Shown here: piece after piece, positions 1 through 11,390 of the stretch
Layout of the letters: every line of letters begins with the position of its first letter
Numbering within the stretch: position 1 is the stretch's first letter
DNA from: Corythucha ciliata
Lineage: Eukaryota > Arthropoda > Insecta > Hemiptera > Tingidae
Direction of reading: 5' to 3'
NCBI GenBank assembly: GCA_038030265.1
Contig: CM075942.1
Span: 46,528,751-46,592,750 of the forward strand
DNA: 64,000 nt
The notes under the pieces: model-generated
Databases searched by the model: none
The model's input: the letters and a program-made list of their open reading frames with translations, nothing else
Told to the model about the DNA's origin: nothing
Translations under genes and position numbers: made by a program

Positions 1-870
1 TAGAAAAAAAAACTTTAGAATCCGAGACCCCCAGGCCCAGGCCCTTCGGGTGCCTGCCTAAAGATGGCACTGAACGTTATTGTTTTTTTTTGTTTTCGCT
101 GTGAGAACAGGCCAGGATTGCACGGGAGTGGCGAATTCCTGGCTTAGTCAGTTCCCGGGTTATTTACTATTAAAGCTACTTGGGTCTAACTCTTAAATGC
201 AATTTAACCGCAGTAATAGGTGGAATTACAGCTGTTTAAACCGTACTCCTTAAAAACTCTTGGTGGACTCTTTTCGGTTTGGTTTCTGGAGTGTGCTAAA
301 GCTATATTTTCTGACTCTCTAAAAGTCTAAACCTACCCCCCCCCCCCCGAAAATTAACTGTTCGGCGTGGAAACTGTTGATAAATCTTTGAACCTTGTCA
401 TTTGGCGGAGGCTGGAACCGATTGACAAGGGTTATAGCCCTGCACGACCCGTTTTGGCTCAATCCGGCCAGTTTAATTCAGAGTTATGACCACCCCCCTC
501 CCCGAGAAATTCCGGAGACAAATTTTCCTGTTTCTGCAGATGAAATACAAGTTTGAGTGGTTGTACAACTAAATAACCAGATTTTCGTGTTTCGTTGTCC
601 TATCTCCTATGAACATGGATTAACCCAAAATTGATTTATAATAAGTCAGAGGGCATGGTAAAATTGTTTCGTGAGCTAAAGACAAGTGTCTGTGACAAAT
701 TGGCAATCACGGCGAACGTCCCTCCCGTTATTTGCGTGAATTGTGAGTGTCGGTAAGAGGGGAGGGACGCAAAATGCGTATTTTTGGACTAAACAATTAA
801 GTTTGGAACTTCGGACTCTCAGTTGACAGTTTGAGCAACCTAAATTAGTTTCCTGTGTAGGCTGAGTTAA
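1..870. other. Non-coding, no recognised feature
   Basis: I see no convincing coding exon or RNA gene here. The stretch is AT-rich with a short poly-C run near 339-351 and scattered homopolymers. Confidence 0.5.
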
Positions 871-1240
871 CAGTCAGGAGTGAAATTCGCGAAATGATAT
901 TTGTTTTAATGGAGGCAAACCGCGAAATTGGCTTTTTGGAAGAGCGGAACCCGCGAATACATATTTATTTTTATAAGCGCCATTTCTCTGATGAGCTAAA
1001 CCAGCGTTATTCGGGTTTTGAGTGAGCCAACCCAACGAAATTGTTAATTTCAAGGAGCAAACCACACGGAATTTGCCTTTTTGGAAGTAATATTCTAGAA
1101 ATTGGCTTTCGTTCGTTTTCTGGAAGAGAGGAACCCCTAAAAATTTGTTTTTGAAAGCGCATAATCCTAGAAAGTGCGATTTCATGGGGCGTTTCGCTTT
1201 TTCAATGAGCCAAACGTCCCGAAATTTGAAAAGGGCTGCT
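870..1240. repeat. Diverged short tandem repeat (gcgaaattggctt type)
   Basis: Fragments such as gcgaaattggctttttgga recur with heavy divergence every 40-60 bp. Similar pieces recur around 8.8, 10.8, 19.1, 25.8, 45.5, 57.9 and 58.4 kb. The open frames on both strands look like by-products of the repeat and not like protein. Confidence 0.5.
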
Positions 1241-1289
1241 TTCTCCGCACCAATTCCACGGTCGAAAACCCCCTCATTCAGAACACTAT

Positions 1290-1885
1290 ACAGAGAATTT
1301 TTGACGATTTTAAGAACACGAAAGCAGACCACTTTTGACGATTTCATAATACTTTTACAACTTCTGACGGATGATGAATTCAGGGATTTTTTTTTTTTTA
1401 TTTAATATTTCGACGATTCGATGAATATTTCAAGCTCTTTCTAGAGCTTTTTTCAGAGTACTTTCGACGATTTTACAGAACATTCGACAATTTCAGAGCA
1501 CTTTTGACGATTGCATAGCCGTTTTGGCGAATCATATGCCCGCATGGTACATTGAGACCATTTTTGGACTATTTCATAGCACAACGTTCAGAGGCCATTA
1601 GATAAAAACAGAGCACTTTCAGTTGGAAAACCAAATGCTGAAGATGGCGAGCAGCCGAAACCGGTCCGTTTTTGACGAACCTCAACGAGGAAAGACAGAC
1701 GATGTAGGCTCCTACGGCTACAGATTTATGCATGCTTCATCCACTTTTGAAGATTTCATTGTAACGTTTGTTGTGATTTTCGAGTACTCTTGACGATTTC
1801 TGAGCACCTTTGACAATTTTTCAGGGAACTCTTGATGATTTTTTGTAATGAATAATACCAAGCACTTTTTGATGATTTTGGATGT
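1290..1885. repeat. Decayed minisatellite, unit about 23 bp (gacgatttcagagcacttt)
   Basis: Repeated words gacgattt and gagcactttt alternate through the stretch. It is the reverse complement of the unit filling 7.1-8.4 kb (tgctctgaaatcgtcaaaag). Copies have diverged strongly, so the array is old. Bordered on the right by a possible hAT end at 1,891. Confidence 0.75.
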
Positions 1886-1890
1886 TGTTC

Positions 1891-2370
1891 ACCAGGGCTG
1901 GATTTAAGGGTCAAGAGGCCCCTAGGCAGCAGATTGAGAAGGGCCCCCTTTTCTCACCACCTGCTCAGTCCTTCTTTCACGTGTCACGCTATTCTTTCGC
2001 ATCCTTGCGATTAAGCAGGTGGTTTTTGTGGGCTTTTAATCAAAATTTTTATAAAAATATTTAACTAGCTAAGTGGTCTACAATTGGTCGATTGAGAATT
2101 GTCCAAAGGGAATTGTTTCAACCACTGTCTGGCTGAAATTGCAACGATTTGGAAAAGTGACCACGAATTTTGAGAATTTGGCTCTGCGAAATTCATTAAG
2201 TCGAGTACCACGACAACACGGGGAAATCTGAAAATGCAAACAGATTTTCGATCAGACGAGCCGTTGAAGTGATTCTTACTGTGCGATGCTGCCGTTTTTG
2301 ACCCACTCGCACCCATTTTCGCAGGGGCCTCACGCTCAGGCTCGGACTTTGAATCCACAGGTGGTTTTTG
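1891..2370. mobile_element. Possible short hAT-derived remnant
   Basis: The left edge reads cagggctggatttaaggg followed by ggcccc, a form common at hAT ends. Near 2,320-2,362 a loosely complementary edge (ggggcctc ... tttgaatccacagg) is seen. I could not find a clean 8-bp target duplication, so this is only a suggestion. Confidence 0.25.
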
Positions 2371-4060
2371 TTTTATTTTATAATTAAACAAGTTGACTTG
2401 TGTTAGTATATGATCAGTTTTAAGGGTAAGCTCGTTAGTGAGAAAAAAGCATTTCTGCCTGCTTTTAGTGGGGAGTTGAGAACCGGACGGTTTGGTCTTT
2501 TCCCTTATTTGTGTAGCGAGAAACGTACACAATCGTCTCTAGAATTTCAATTATATCGCTCTATATTCTCGTATCTCGTTTTTCCGATTATTCTCCAGCC
2601 TTTTCTCTTCACCACATTATGATTCTATGATCAATCTATGATTCATATGACGCTTTCTGTAAAGCGTTCGGGATCAATACATTTTTGTTATCATTAGAAC
2701 ACGCTGCTGAGGAGCAAAATACCGCTGTTCCGTTGCGTGATTAAACATGATCCACTTCATTTAAGAAAACGCAAACATCATTTTTAAACGTCCTTCTTCA
2801 GTCTATCAAATTTCCTAGAGCACAATTCACTTCATTCGATTGCTAAAAACGAATCAATTATCGAACGACCTTCACGATTTTTAACTATACTATTAATTTA
2901 ATAAAAACAGCACGCTTCAAGTTTCTGGTTTAGAAGGTTTGAACCATGAATAAGATAATAATTATCGTAAATAAGCTTTTCAATGCATTGCGACTCAAAA
3001 ATATTCGATTCCTCTCGATGAACGTTTCCTTCCGCGTTCTAAAGAGAAAGCTCTAATAAATTTGTGGTTTTCGCTCGTGTTTATCCCGTGAATGTGTGTG
3101 CGAGCCTCCAAAGTAATAGCAATTTCGAAAGTACTTTTTTTCTTAATTCATTAGACTGCATAGTTGCTTCATAGCAAAGGGGTAAGGAAGTCAGTGGAGG
3201 GGGATAAAAAAATAAACAAAATTACTCGGATATATTAAGTCGAAAGTTATGTTTTCGCTTTGGCATAGCTCTAGCTTAAAAGTCACGCAGGTCTCACAAG
3301 TTCTGTTATTAAAACTAGAAAAAAATAACGTATTAACGATGTAGGAAAACATGCAACGCTATTACATTGGGCTCCTTGGCCTAAATTCACTTCTCACTTG
3401 CATAACTAGACTTTAGGCCCGAGACTGAAGATCCCGCTAACAATTGAGCGATTCTAATTTTGAATAGTTCAGGGTCTGAATGCAAAGCGCATTTTTACAA
3501 AAATCTGGGTTGCCACTTATAACGATCCTCCGGTGCACGTCAATCAAGTCCCCACACCGCCCCGCTGTTTGCTGTGGACTGTGAAGAAGAATGCGAATTG
3601 GAGATCGGAGAGGAGCGTGCCATTCCGTTGTTGTGAGAAAAAAAATAGGACTTTTTCGAGTTATGAGGCGTGAAGGAAATGAAATAGGCGCAATACAAAG
3701 TTGATAATAATGTGACAAGTGCAAGGTTGTAACTAAACATCTCTCGTTTCGAAGAAAGACGCCTCATTGTTAAGGATAAGGAAGGGGAGAGGGGGAAAAA
3801 TCCGTGGCCAATTCGCGTTCAAGGACCTTTTCCCTCGCCTCCGCCCCAAAAAAGTGAGGGCGGAGGCGGGCGAGATCATGGAATTCACCCAGGGAAGGAA
3901 CTTCCCGGTCTTTTTTTTATTTAGCTTGGATGCGCTTCAGCTACTTATGTCATCCTTCAAAAGACTTGCACAACCGTCTCTAGAAGCTTGTTTGCTCCAT
4001 TTACCTGTCGTCTCGTTTAAATGAGCTTTCACCAGGTGAAATACTTTGGGAGAGAGGGGT
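2371..4060. other. Non-coding, no recognised feature
   Basis: AT-rich sequence with no exon-like stretch I can defend. Overlapping short open frames around 3,437-4,024 show no recognisable motif. Confidence 0.5.
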
Positions 4061-5000
4061 CACGGGTTGTCATTCCTCCAGTCGAATTTTACTACCGAGA
4101 AAGCTTTTATTATTTTACGGCCCATGGAACGAGATGTGTAAGAGGAACCCTTCGACCCCCCCCCCGCAAGTGTGACTCTGATGAACTGGTTGGAGCTCCC
4201 GAATGTGGAGGGGATGTGATCATGGGCTTCATCAAGCTTAGCACTCGGCCACTTAACCACACAAAACTTGTAATTTCTACTGAAACTAAGACCTATGAAA
4301 CACACATTTTCGCAGGGCCCGAAAGTCGCATTCGGCCTAGGAAAATTTCCAATTTCATGGGTATTCGTCAGGCTCTGGGCTCTGTTGGATCCGCCGCCAC
4401 AAAAACTTGTGAAGATTTTGCTCAAACTAAAGCCCTGAACTTGCCATATTACGACTTAATTAACACCTGACGACTCGAAACTTTCGATTTCGTGGATATT
4501 CAGCCAGGAAACTTGTCATTTGGCTTGAAATTAGGGTTTGAAATGTGCCATCGCGAAAATTGTGAACAGAAACACCCAATTTTGCTGCTATACTTGCCTC
4601 CAAAATGTTTAAGTTTGGGGGGGGGGGTACGGCTCATGTGCCTCGCCAGCCTATGATGCGGTCCGTGTCGTGGCCAGCTAGCCTTGAGTCTGAGCCCACC
4701 ATAAACAATTGCACACTGGCGATTTCGCAGATATTTAGCACCGAAACTTGCAATTACTCAGAAATTTAGGCCCGTATGCCAAGTCGTTCCTCGAAATTTC
4801 CTCGACTCCAACGACTTGGAATACGGGGCTTAGACCCTTTAACTTGCAATTTTACTTAAATTTGTACCCGAAACGTGCACTTTTTCAGAAATAAGATTCA
4901 ATTTCGTGAAAAATCGTCACTTGAATTGGGACCACCTATAGCCTGGGGCCCACTGATACAGAAATGGTGCCGAAACGGCAATTACACAAAGTTGCCCCTA
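4060..5000. repeat. Decayed minisatellite (gaaacttgcaatttcg type)
   Basis: Words such as gaaacttgcaattt and aaatttcgtggatattcag recur with many substitutions. The same repeat family fills 52.6-54.6 kb. Open frames at 4,021-4,470 (+) and 4,060-4,425 (-) overlap it and are probably not genes. Confidence 0.6.
4769..4829. mobile_element. Minimal palindromic MITE, TTA target duplication
   Basis: A 61-bp hairpin: ggcccgtatgccaagtcg on the left pairs with cgacttggaatacggggc on the right. It is flanked on both sides by TTA (4,766-4,768 and 4,830-4,832), the target duplication typical of PIF/Harbinger. It sits inside the minisatellite and inserted after that array formed. Confidence 0.65.
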
Positions 5001-7140
5001 GAATGTTCTCAATTCTAACCGTGAAGCGACTTTAGGGAAAAGGCCAATTTTTCTGTGGAAAATTTTGTTCTCGGGCGAAATTTCAAGACCATTTTGTTTT
5101 TGAAAGGGCAAACTGTTCAGCTTTAATGCTATCCGTAGTCTCCGATTGATTTTGGTTTCAAACAAAGACGATTTGAAGTAAGGTCGACAGCTGCCCACCC
5201 TTGCCCTTAGCTTGTAATGATGTGAGAAAATCACTTGTGCCTCGACGACCTACATGGCCGAATTCTGGACACTGTTGCGAGGCTCAGTGATGGTGGGTGC
5301 TTGTATATTGAGAGTGATGCTCCGGTTTAGTCATAGGCTGTACACAGTTTTTGTGCTGCCCTTATAAACGGATGGGGCGTTTCCTCCGTTCTTGATGTTG
5401 GGCCCCAAGATTCTTGGGGCTAATTTTCCAGTTTTCTGCTTGAATGTTCTCTTCTGGGACAAAATTGTCCGTTTCCAGGTCAATTTATCAGTTCCCAGGG
5501 TAAAAGTGACAATTTTCCAGAGGGTTTCCTTCGAAACATTTTTCTGTCTGGCGTCTCGTATTTTGAGTAGTCAACAGCAAGAAAACGCTTACAAGTTTCT
5601 GGAATTTTACCCACTAAAGTTCTCCCTGGGGTAGTTAAAACCTTTTTTTTTTTTCCGTTAAGATTTGTGTTTTTCTATAAATCTCACGCTGAGCTTATGG
5701 TAATTTTCGTAAACTACAATGGAGTTTTTTTAAGGGATCCCTCATCCACCTCTTCCCGTATCGTTCGAAAAAGTGAAATTTCCTGATATTTATACCTGCC
5801 ATCACTTCACCTAATTCAATAATGAACCGTTCCATATTTTGCGGTTTTTAAACTTTCTCTCCCTATTCCAAAGCTTTTCGATGGCGATAATCTTTTATTC
5901 TTACCCTACCACCCCCCTTCCCATAATCATTACCCCAATGGCAATCCAACTATGGAAGTGACGGGGATAATATTCAAGCAGGAGACTGTAAGCGACATCG
6001 AAATTTCTACCTTGCGCGTCGCTTTTTCCTCGTATTTGCAACGAAAAAAAAAATGTATTATTTCACAACATTCACCATTTTGTCTTTACTGTTTACACGT
6101 AAGGGTGGCACAAGGTAACCGTCCACGGAGTTCTGATTTTTTTTCTTCTTCTGAGGCGGAACGTGGTCGTGGGGGGGGGGGGTGTCTCCCGCAGTGCTTC
6201 CTCTTCCTCGTTTTTATTTTTATGGTATGAAACTTGTTGGGGGACTTTCGTTGTTTTAAAAGTTTTTATTACTTTCACAAATATCTTAGCCTTTCTGGCT
6301 TTTACGAACTTATACTGAGGATGACTAGAAAAGGGAGCAGGTCGATTGAATAAAACGTTCTTCCCCTGAAGTGTGCACGTACGTATTTATAAATCAGAGA
6401 AGTACATGCAAACATTATAAGTAAACTGCAATAAAGGGGAGGGAAAAACGAAAGAAATTCTTGGCCTCTCGAAACGTCGTCTACAGTTCTCTTGAGATGC
6501 TAATTATTTATGGAAATCCTGAAAAAACTGGAAGTAAAACAACGTCAAGAACTTCAGCTGCCCTTATTTTAACGCTCACGTTATATCATCCCAAAATGTT
6601 TCGGTGACTTACTGTTTGAGCACTAAATACAAAATTTGATCTCATTTGTGGATGCAACCACAGAGGAGATGCCAGAGAGCTTTTTATTACGTAAAACTCG
6701 TGAATTCCACTAGAAAAGTTGGTTTTCGCGTTCCTAAAATGAATATTATTCACTTCAGACACCGAGTCTTTGCCTCCATGAAACCATGAGAGAACAAAAA
6801 AAGCCCGAGAAATGAACTGATCGCCGCAAAAACTCCCGTACCGAGTACTGGAAACTTTCAATCCAACCACGCAATTCCAGCAGATCCAGCTCCCACTGGC
6901 CCTTTCTGCAAATTTGAAGCTGCGGTACTTGAAATTGCTCCTCCGAACCCTTTAAATCTTCTGCTTACAAACGTTTCTTCCAAAGTTCCATGGTATATAT
7001 TTTGGGTGCAGTTTTGAACGCACCTTGGTCAAATCCACATCCCGTCGAGCTTCCAAGGGCCAAGTAATAAGCGGCATTTAACCTCTCGGAAGAATGCTTC
7101 CGGTAGTAAATCAGAGGTAATTGAGTCGTGCGTGCACAGA
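5001..7140. other. Non-coding, no recognised feature
   Basis: No domain-bearing frame or splice-bounded exon was found. A poly-G run lies near 6,172-6,181. Confidence 0.5.
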
Positions 7141-8430
7141 AATAATCAAAATATGCTTGGAATTGATCTAAAATGCTCTGAAATCGTCGAGAGTTATTTG
7201 AAAAATCCTAAAATGTGCTTGGAGATCGGCAATAGTGCTCGAAAATGGCCAAAAATGCTTTGAGACATTCAAAAAAGTTCTGTATTCATGTAATGAGCTC
7301 TGAAAATCGTCAAAAGTGCTCTGAAATCGGTAAAAACAACCTTAACCTGTGCTCAGAAACCGACAAGAGTGCTCTGAAATCACAAAAAATACTATGAAAT
7401 ATTTTCAAAAATGATATAAAATAAACAAAAGTACTCTGACATTGTCAAAAATCCTCTTGAATTGTCATCATACGGACTACCAAAATCGCGCTTTGAATCC
7501 ATCGACTGTGGGCTCTGAAAGTCGTCGAAAAAGTCATCTCTATTCGTCAAAAATGCTCGGAACTCATCAGGTGTGACAAAAATCACCAAATAAAGCGTTA
7601 TGCAATCGCAAAAAATGATCTGAAAACTTCAAAAGTGCTCCGATATCTTCATAGGTTTTTTGACATAAAAGTGAGCTCTGGTTTTTTGACATAAAAGTGA
7701 GCTGTGAAAAGTGAGCTCTGGAATCGGTAAAATCGTTATAAAGTGCTTAAAATTTGCCAAGGGTGTATTGATATCGGCAAAAATGTTATGAAATCTTTTC
7801 ATAAGGCCTCTGAATTGGTCCAAAATGCTCTATAATCATCAAAAGTGCTCTGAGAATGTCAAACATCCGCTGAGGAATCGTCATAAGTTATATGGAATTG
7901 ACGGCGCTGGTTCGTCGAATGGACTCTAAAAGTCGTCTTAAGTGCTCTCTGAACGTCGAAAAAGCTCTGGATTTACAAGCGCGCGCAAGTATCGCCAAAT
8001 GTGTTCTGCAATCGTGTAAAGTTCTCCGACATTTCAAATCATAATGCTTACAGAGAAATCGCGAAAGTTATTTCGAAATCTTCAATAACTTGACCGAATA
8101 ATCACAGAAGATTTTAGAAATCTTCGAAATGTTTTATAAAATTTATTCGTCGAAGGTGCCAGAAATTGTCTAGAGAACTCAAAAATCCACTAAAGAGGCG
8201 ATGAAATCTTCAAAAGTGGTCTGGAACGGTCATAAGTGCTTTAAATCGTTGAACAGGCTCCATCAATCGTCAAAAAGCGCCCTTAAGTTTAATTAATATT
8301 AAAAATTCACTGAAACCATTAAAAGTGCTCTTTAGCCGTCAAAAGTGCCGTAAAATAGCTGAATGTGGCCCCTAAAAATCGTGAAAAGCGCTTTGGCATG
8401 GTCAAGTGTTCTGCAACTGTCAACAGTGAT
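7140..8430. repeat. Decayed minisatellite, unit about 23 bp (tgctctgaaatcgtcaaaag)
   Basis: The words gtgctctgaaat and cgtcaaaa recur dozens of times at variable spacing. It is the same family as 1.29-1.89 kb in the opposite orientation. At 7,655-7,703 a recent local duplication is visible: gttttttgacataaaagtga occurs twice with a 26-bp period, so slippage has continued on the old array. Confidence 0.8.
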
Positions 8431-10566
8431 CTTAATTCACTGTATACGTCGCCTCCATGTCGAGTAATTGTCGTCTTCACGAAATGGATGTCCATTTCAC
8501 GATTCACGAATTTGCTCCACTTGCCGAAACTTAACAAAATTACGACGTCTGGACAAAGTTGAAAAGGAAATCGTGTTTGCCCAGCTGCTAAAATCAAGCT
8601 TCCTTACTGCAAGTCGACGCACAACATTATTCTTTTCGTGAAATGGATGAGTGAGGAATCTCAGAAGCTGAAACAAGTTTTTTTTATTTAAAAATGTTAT
8701 TTTATCGAGCACTCAAATCCCCGCTAAAAATGACGTGTTCTTTTGAAAAATATTAACAAACAAATTTATTTCTCCATTTTCTGGTTTCAGACCGATTTCA
8801 CTGATTTGACCCATTCAGAAATCTAATTTCAGCGATTTGCTCCATTCGAAATAAAATATTTCGCGGCTGACTCTTTCAAAACTCAATTCCGAGGGTGTGA
8901 CTAATAATACTATGGGATTGTTTTACTGGCGCAAATTTCGACCCCAAAAGTGTCAACTAAGGCTGCCAACACAACTTTTCGGTTCAAACATAATTATGCA
9001 CAATTATTCCCTCCCTGCTCCTACTTGTCCATCCATTCACACACGAAGCCATTTTTTTTATACTGACTCTTGAGGGGAATAAAGCCTCTGGAATTAACCG
9101 ATCACACAGTGGTCTGGATTGATGCGGTCTCAAACAGCGGAAATTAGTTTTCTGCGATAATTTTTACAACGACCTCCCTCCCTTTCACATTCTCTCACTC
9201 TTTTCCAATGTGGGCAGTCAATATTTCTCTCTTCTTCGCGCGTCACTGTCGTTACACCCGTAATACGCTCATTTTTGGTTCTGTTCCAAACCTACAAGCC
9301 GTGGTTTCTTTCCAGTTATTTCGAGAGCGACAAGGAATCAAAATGTTTGCCGATTTTACAAGTTTAGTGTTTCAAGTTGGACACACTACCCTGATGCCAC
9401 GATAAGACGGTGTGGGCGACCTCAAGTTGGTAATATTTTACGTTACGAGCTTCATTGTAGAAAAAAAAAAAATAAAAAAAAAAAAAAAAAATAAAGAAAT
9501 GAGATGCTGCCTCGGTAAAAGACACAAAAATAGCTACAGCACGCATGATCGGTGAGTTTTACGAAATAGGAACGTCGAGAAGGATAGGCAAAGTTTAATT
9601 TAATGTGAAAACTTGGTTCTTATTGTCGGTTATTGTGCACGAAGACTTAATGAAATTTTAACATCGTATTGGGAAAAAAGTTTCTACTTTATTCTCCGTA
9701 GTGAAAACTAATATTATTCACGTCGTGCTATCTCAGCGGATAATTTATCTGGTTTGCTAAAGTAAGAGGGTGGGACTCCTCGCCTCATTTTTAGGCAATG
9801 CAACGCGCACACACACACACACACCCACCCAAAAGAGTAAAATTGAAACCACCCCTCAAACACCAAGAAAAAAAAGTCGATTGGATCTTTTCCAATTCCC
9901 CAAATCTCACTTTTTATGACGTTCCACTCTTTTTTTTTAAACACGAAAATTTTGAGTTATAATCGGTTTACGGTCGATTAAGCTGTCAAACGGGGCAAAA
10001 TCTCGAGAGCATTTTTGCGAAGGACATTCTTTTATTGAGTTTTGGTCCAAACGCGAAAAAAGTGAACCTTTCAAGTGCCTGGAGGAATTACGCAAAGGAT
10101 TACGGAAGTTTAAAAAAATCTTCATTGAATTTAATCGTATTACCGTAGCATGTCTTCCACGCTATAAATTAATAATATTTGGAGGAATAGAACGAATTGA
10201 TTACGTAATGAGAAGAAGTTGAACAGGTTTCACGCTTGTTTTTGTTTTATTGTTTAATTCGTTTTAAATAATACAATTAACTAGATCTAGTTGGACCAAC
10301 AACCTCAAAAGCATGAGGGGGGGGGGGACTACAATTCTTACGTAAAGAGAACAGGCGTTATGTTATGATTATCATAGTATAAGAATGTAATCAACACATT
10401 TTTTGTCTCGCTAACAATGTGTCAACTTTCATTCTTCTTTTCTGGGCACCGCATGTGCCAGCATCAGTACCGTTCTGTCGGAGTCTCGTTATAAGAACGG
10501 TACTCTAACAAATCCTCTTCGTTCGGACGAGTTTTTTTTTCTTTTTCTTTGTTACAATCCTTCGTT

Positions 10567-10569
<3 letters not shown>
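8431..10569. other. Non-coding with simple repeats
   Basis: No gene is supported. The stretch holds an A-rich run (9,461-9,497) and a CA microsatellite (about 9,807-9,825). Confidence 0.5.

Positions 10570-10604
<35 letters not shown>
10570..10604. repeat. 35-nt poly-T run
   Basis: An uninterrupted T run. Read on the - strand it is a poly-A run, lying about 240 bp past the end of the GC-richer open region at 10,900-11,160. It could be the tail of a retroposed sequence or plain slippage; no target duplication was identified. Confidence 0.8.
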
Positions 10605-10605
<1 letters not shown>

Positions 10606-10897
10606 TATACCTAAAGATTTCGTGGTTTTTAGATGGGTGTAATATTACAAATGTCATAACTCATGACGACTCTCTTTCATATCACATGTAAAAATTGACT
10701 TTTGTAGGCCAAATTACCGTGTTTTGGGTCGTAATAAGTTCTATAGTCTTAGGCCTCGCCCACGCGCGCGTTTTCTGCGGTAAATGCATGTAGTGTACTA
10801 TCGTTTGTTCATTAATCAAACCAATTTCACGCGGATTGCTCCTTCAAAAATCAAATTTCGCGAATTTTGCTGTTTGAAAAAAAAAAAAAAAAAAAAT

Positions 10898-11390
10898 GGT
10901 AACATTGATCGAATTCACGGGAACCCGATGATTCGAATTCGACTTGGGCACATCGGGGTGAAGGGCTTCGCCTTTTAGGACGCACTTTGTACTTGAGGCC
11001 AGAAAGGAGCCTCGGATAAACAGTGGCACGGTTATAGTCCGCTGTTTGGCTTCGTGCAGGATGTCCATCAGACCCAAGCGTACGCTGAGGATGCCGAGGG
11101 GTTCTCGCTTGAGCACGCGGCACGCGGTCCATGTTGATCCTCCGACTAAGAGGTACACGGCTCATTTAACGCCAAACTCTGTGGTTGTTTTTTCGACACA
11201 GGGGACTCCCCTACTTGAGACATCAACATTTCTGGGATCTGGGATTTCCCCGGCAAACCCCGAGACTGGGCCAGTCGCCGTCCCGCAAAAATCCCCTAGG
11301 AGCTCCTCAACCGATAAACAACCCTCACAGTCCGGCCCGCCTACCCGTCATCCTCCGGGTTATCCCCGTAACTTGAGATTTTGAGAAAAA
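10898..11390. other. GC-rich open-frame island, function unknown
   Basis: This block is clearly richer in GC than its surroundings and stays open in several frames. Frames of about 104 residues are open on the - strand (10,844-11,158 and 10,851-11,165) and 112 residues on the + strand (11,046-11,384). The - strand reading ending near 10,898 has protein-like composition (for example TWTACRVLKREPLGILSV), but I cannot assign it to a family. A 20-nt A run sits at 10,877-10,896. It may be a transposon or viral relic, or a non-coding GC patch. Confidence 0.3.

Noticed and set aside
2065..2532. 155-residue - strand frame
   Set aside because: No recognisable domain, overlaps a possible hAT remnant, and no splice or promoter context.
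4021..4470. 149-residue + frame and overlapping 121-residue - frame
   Set aside because: Both lie on a decayed minisatellite that recurs at 52.6-54.6 kb, and both strands are equally open.
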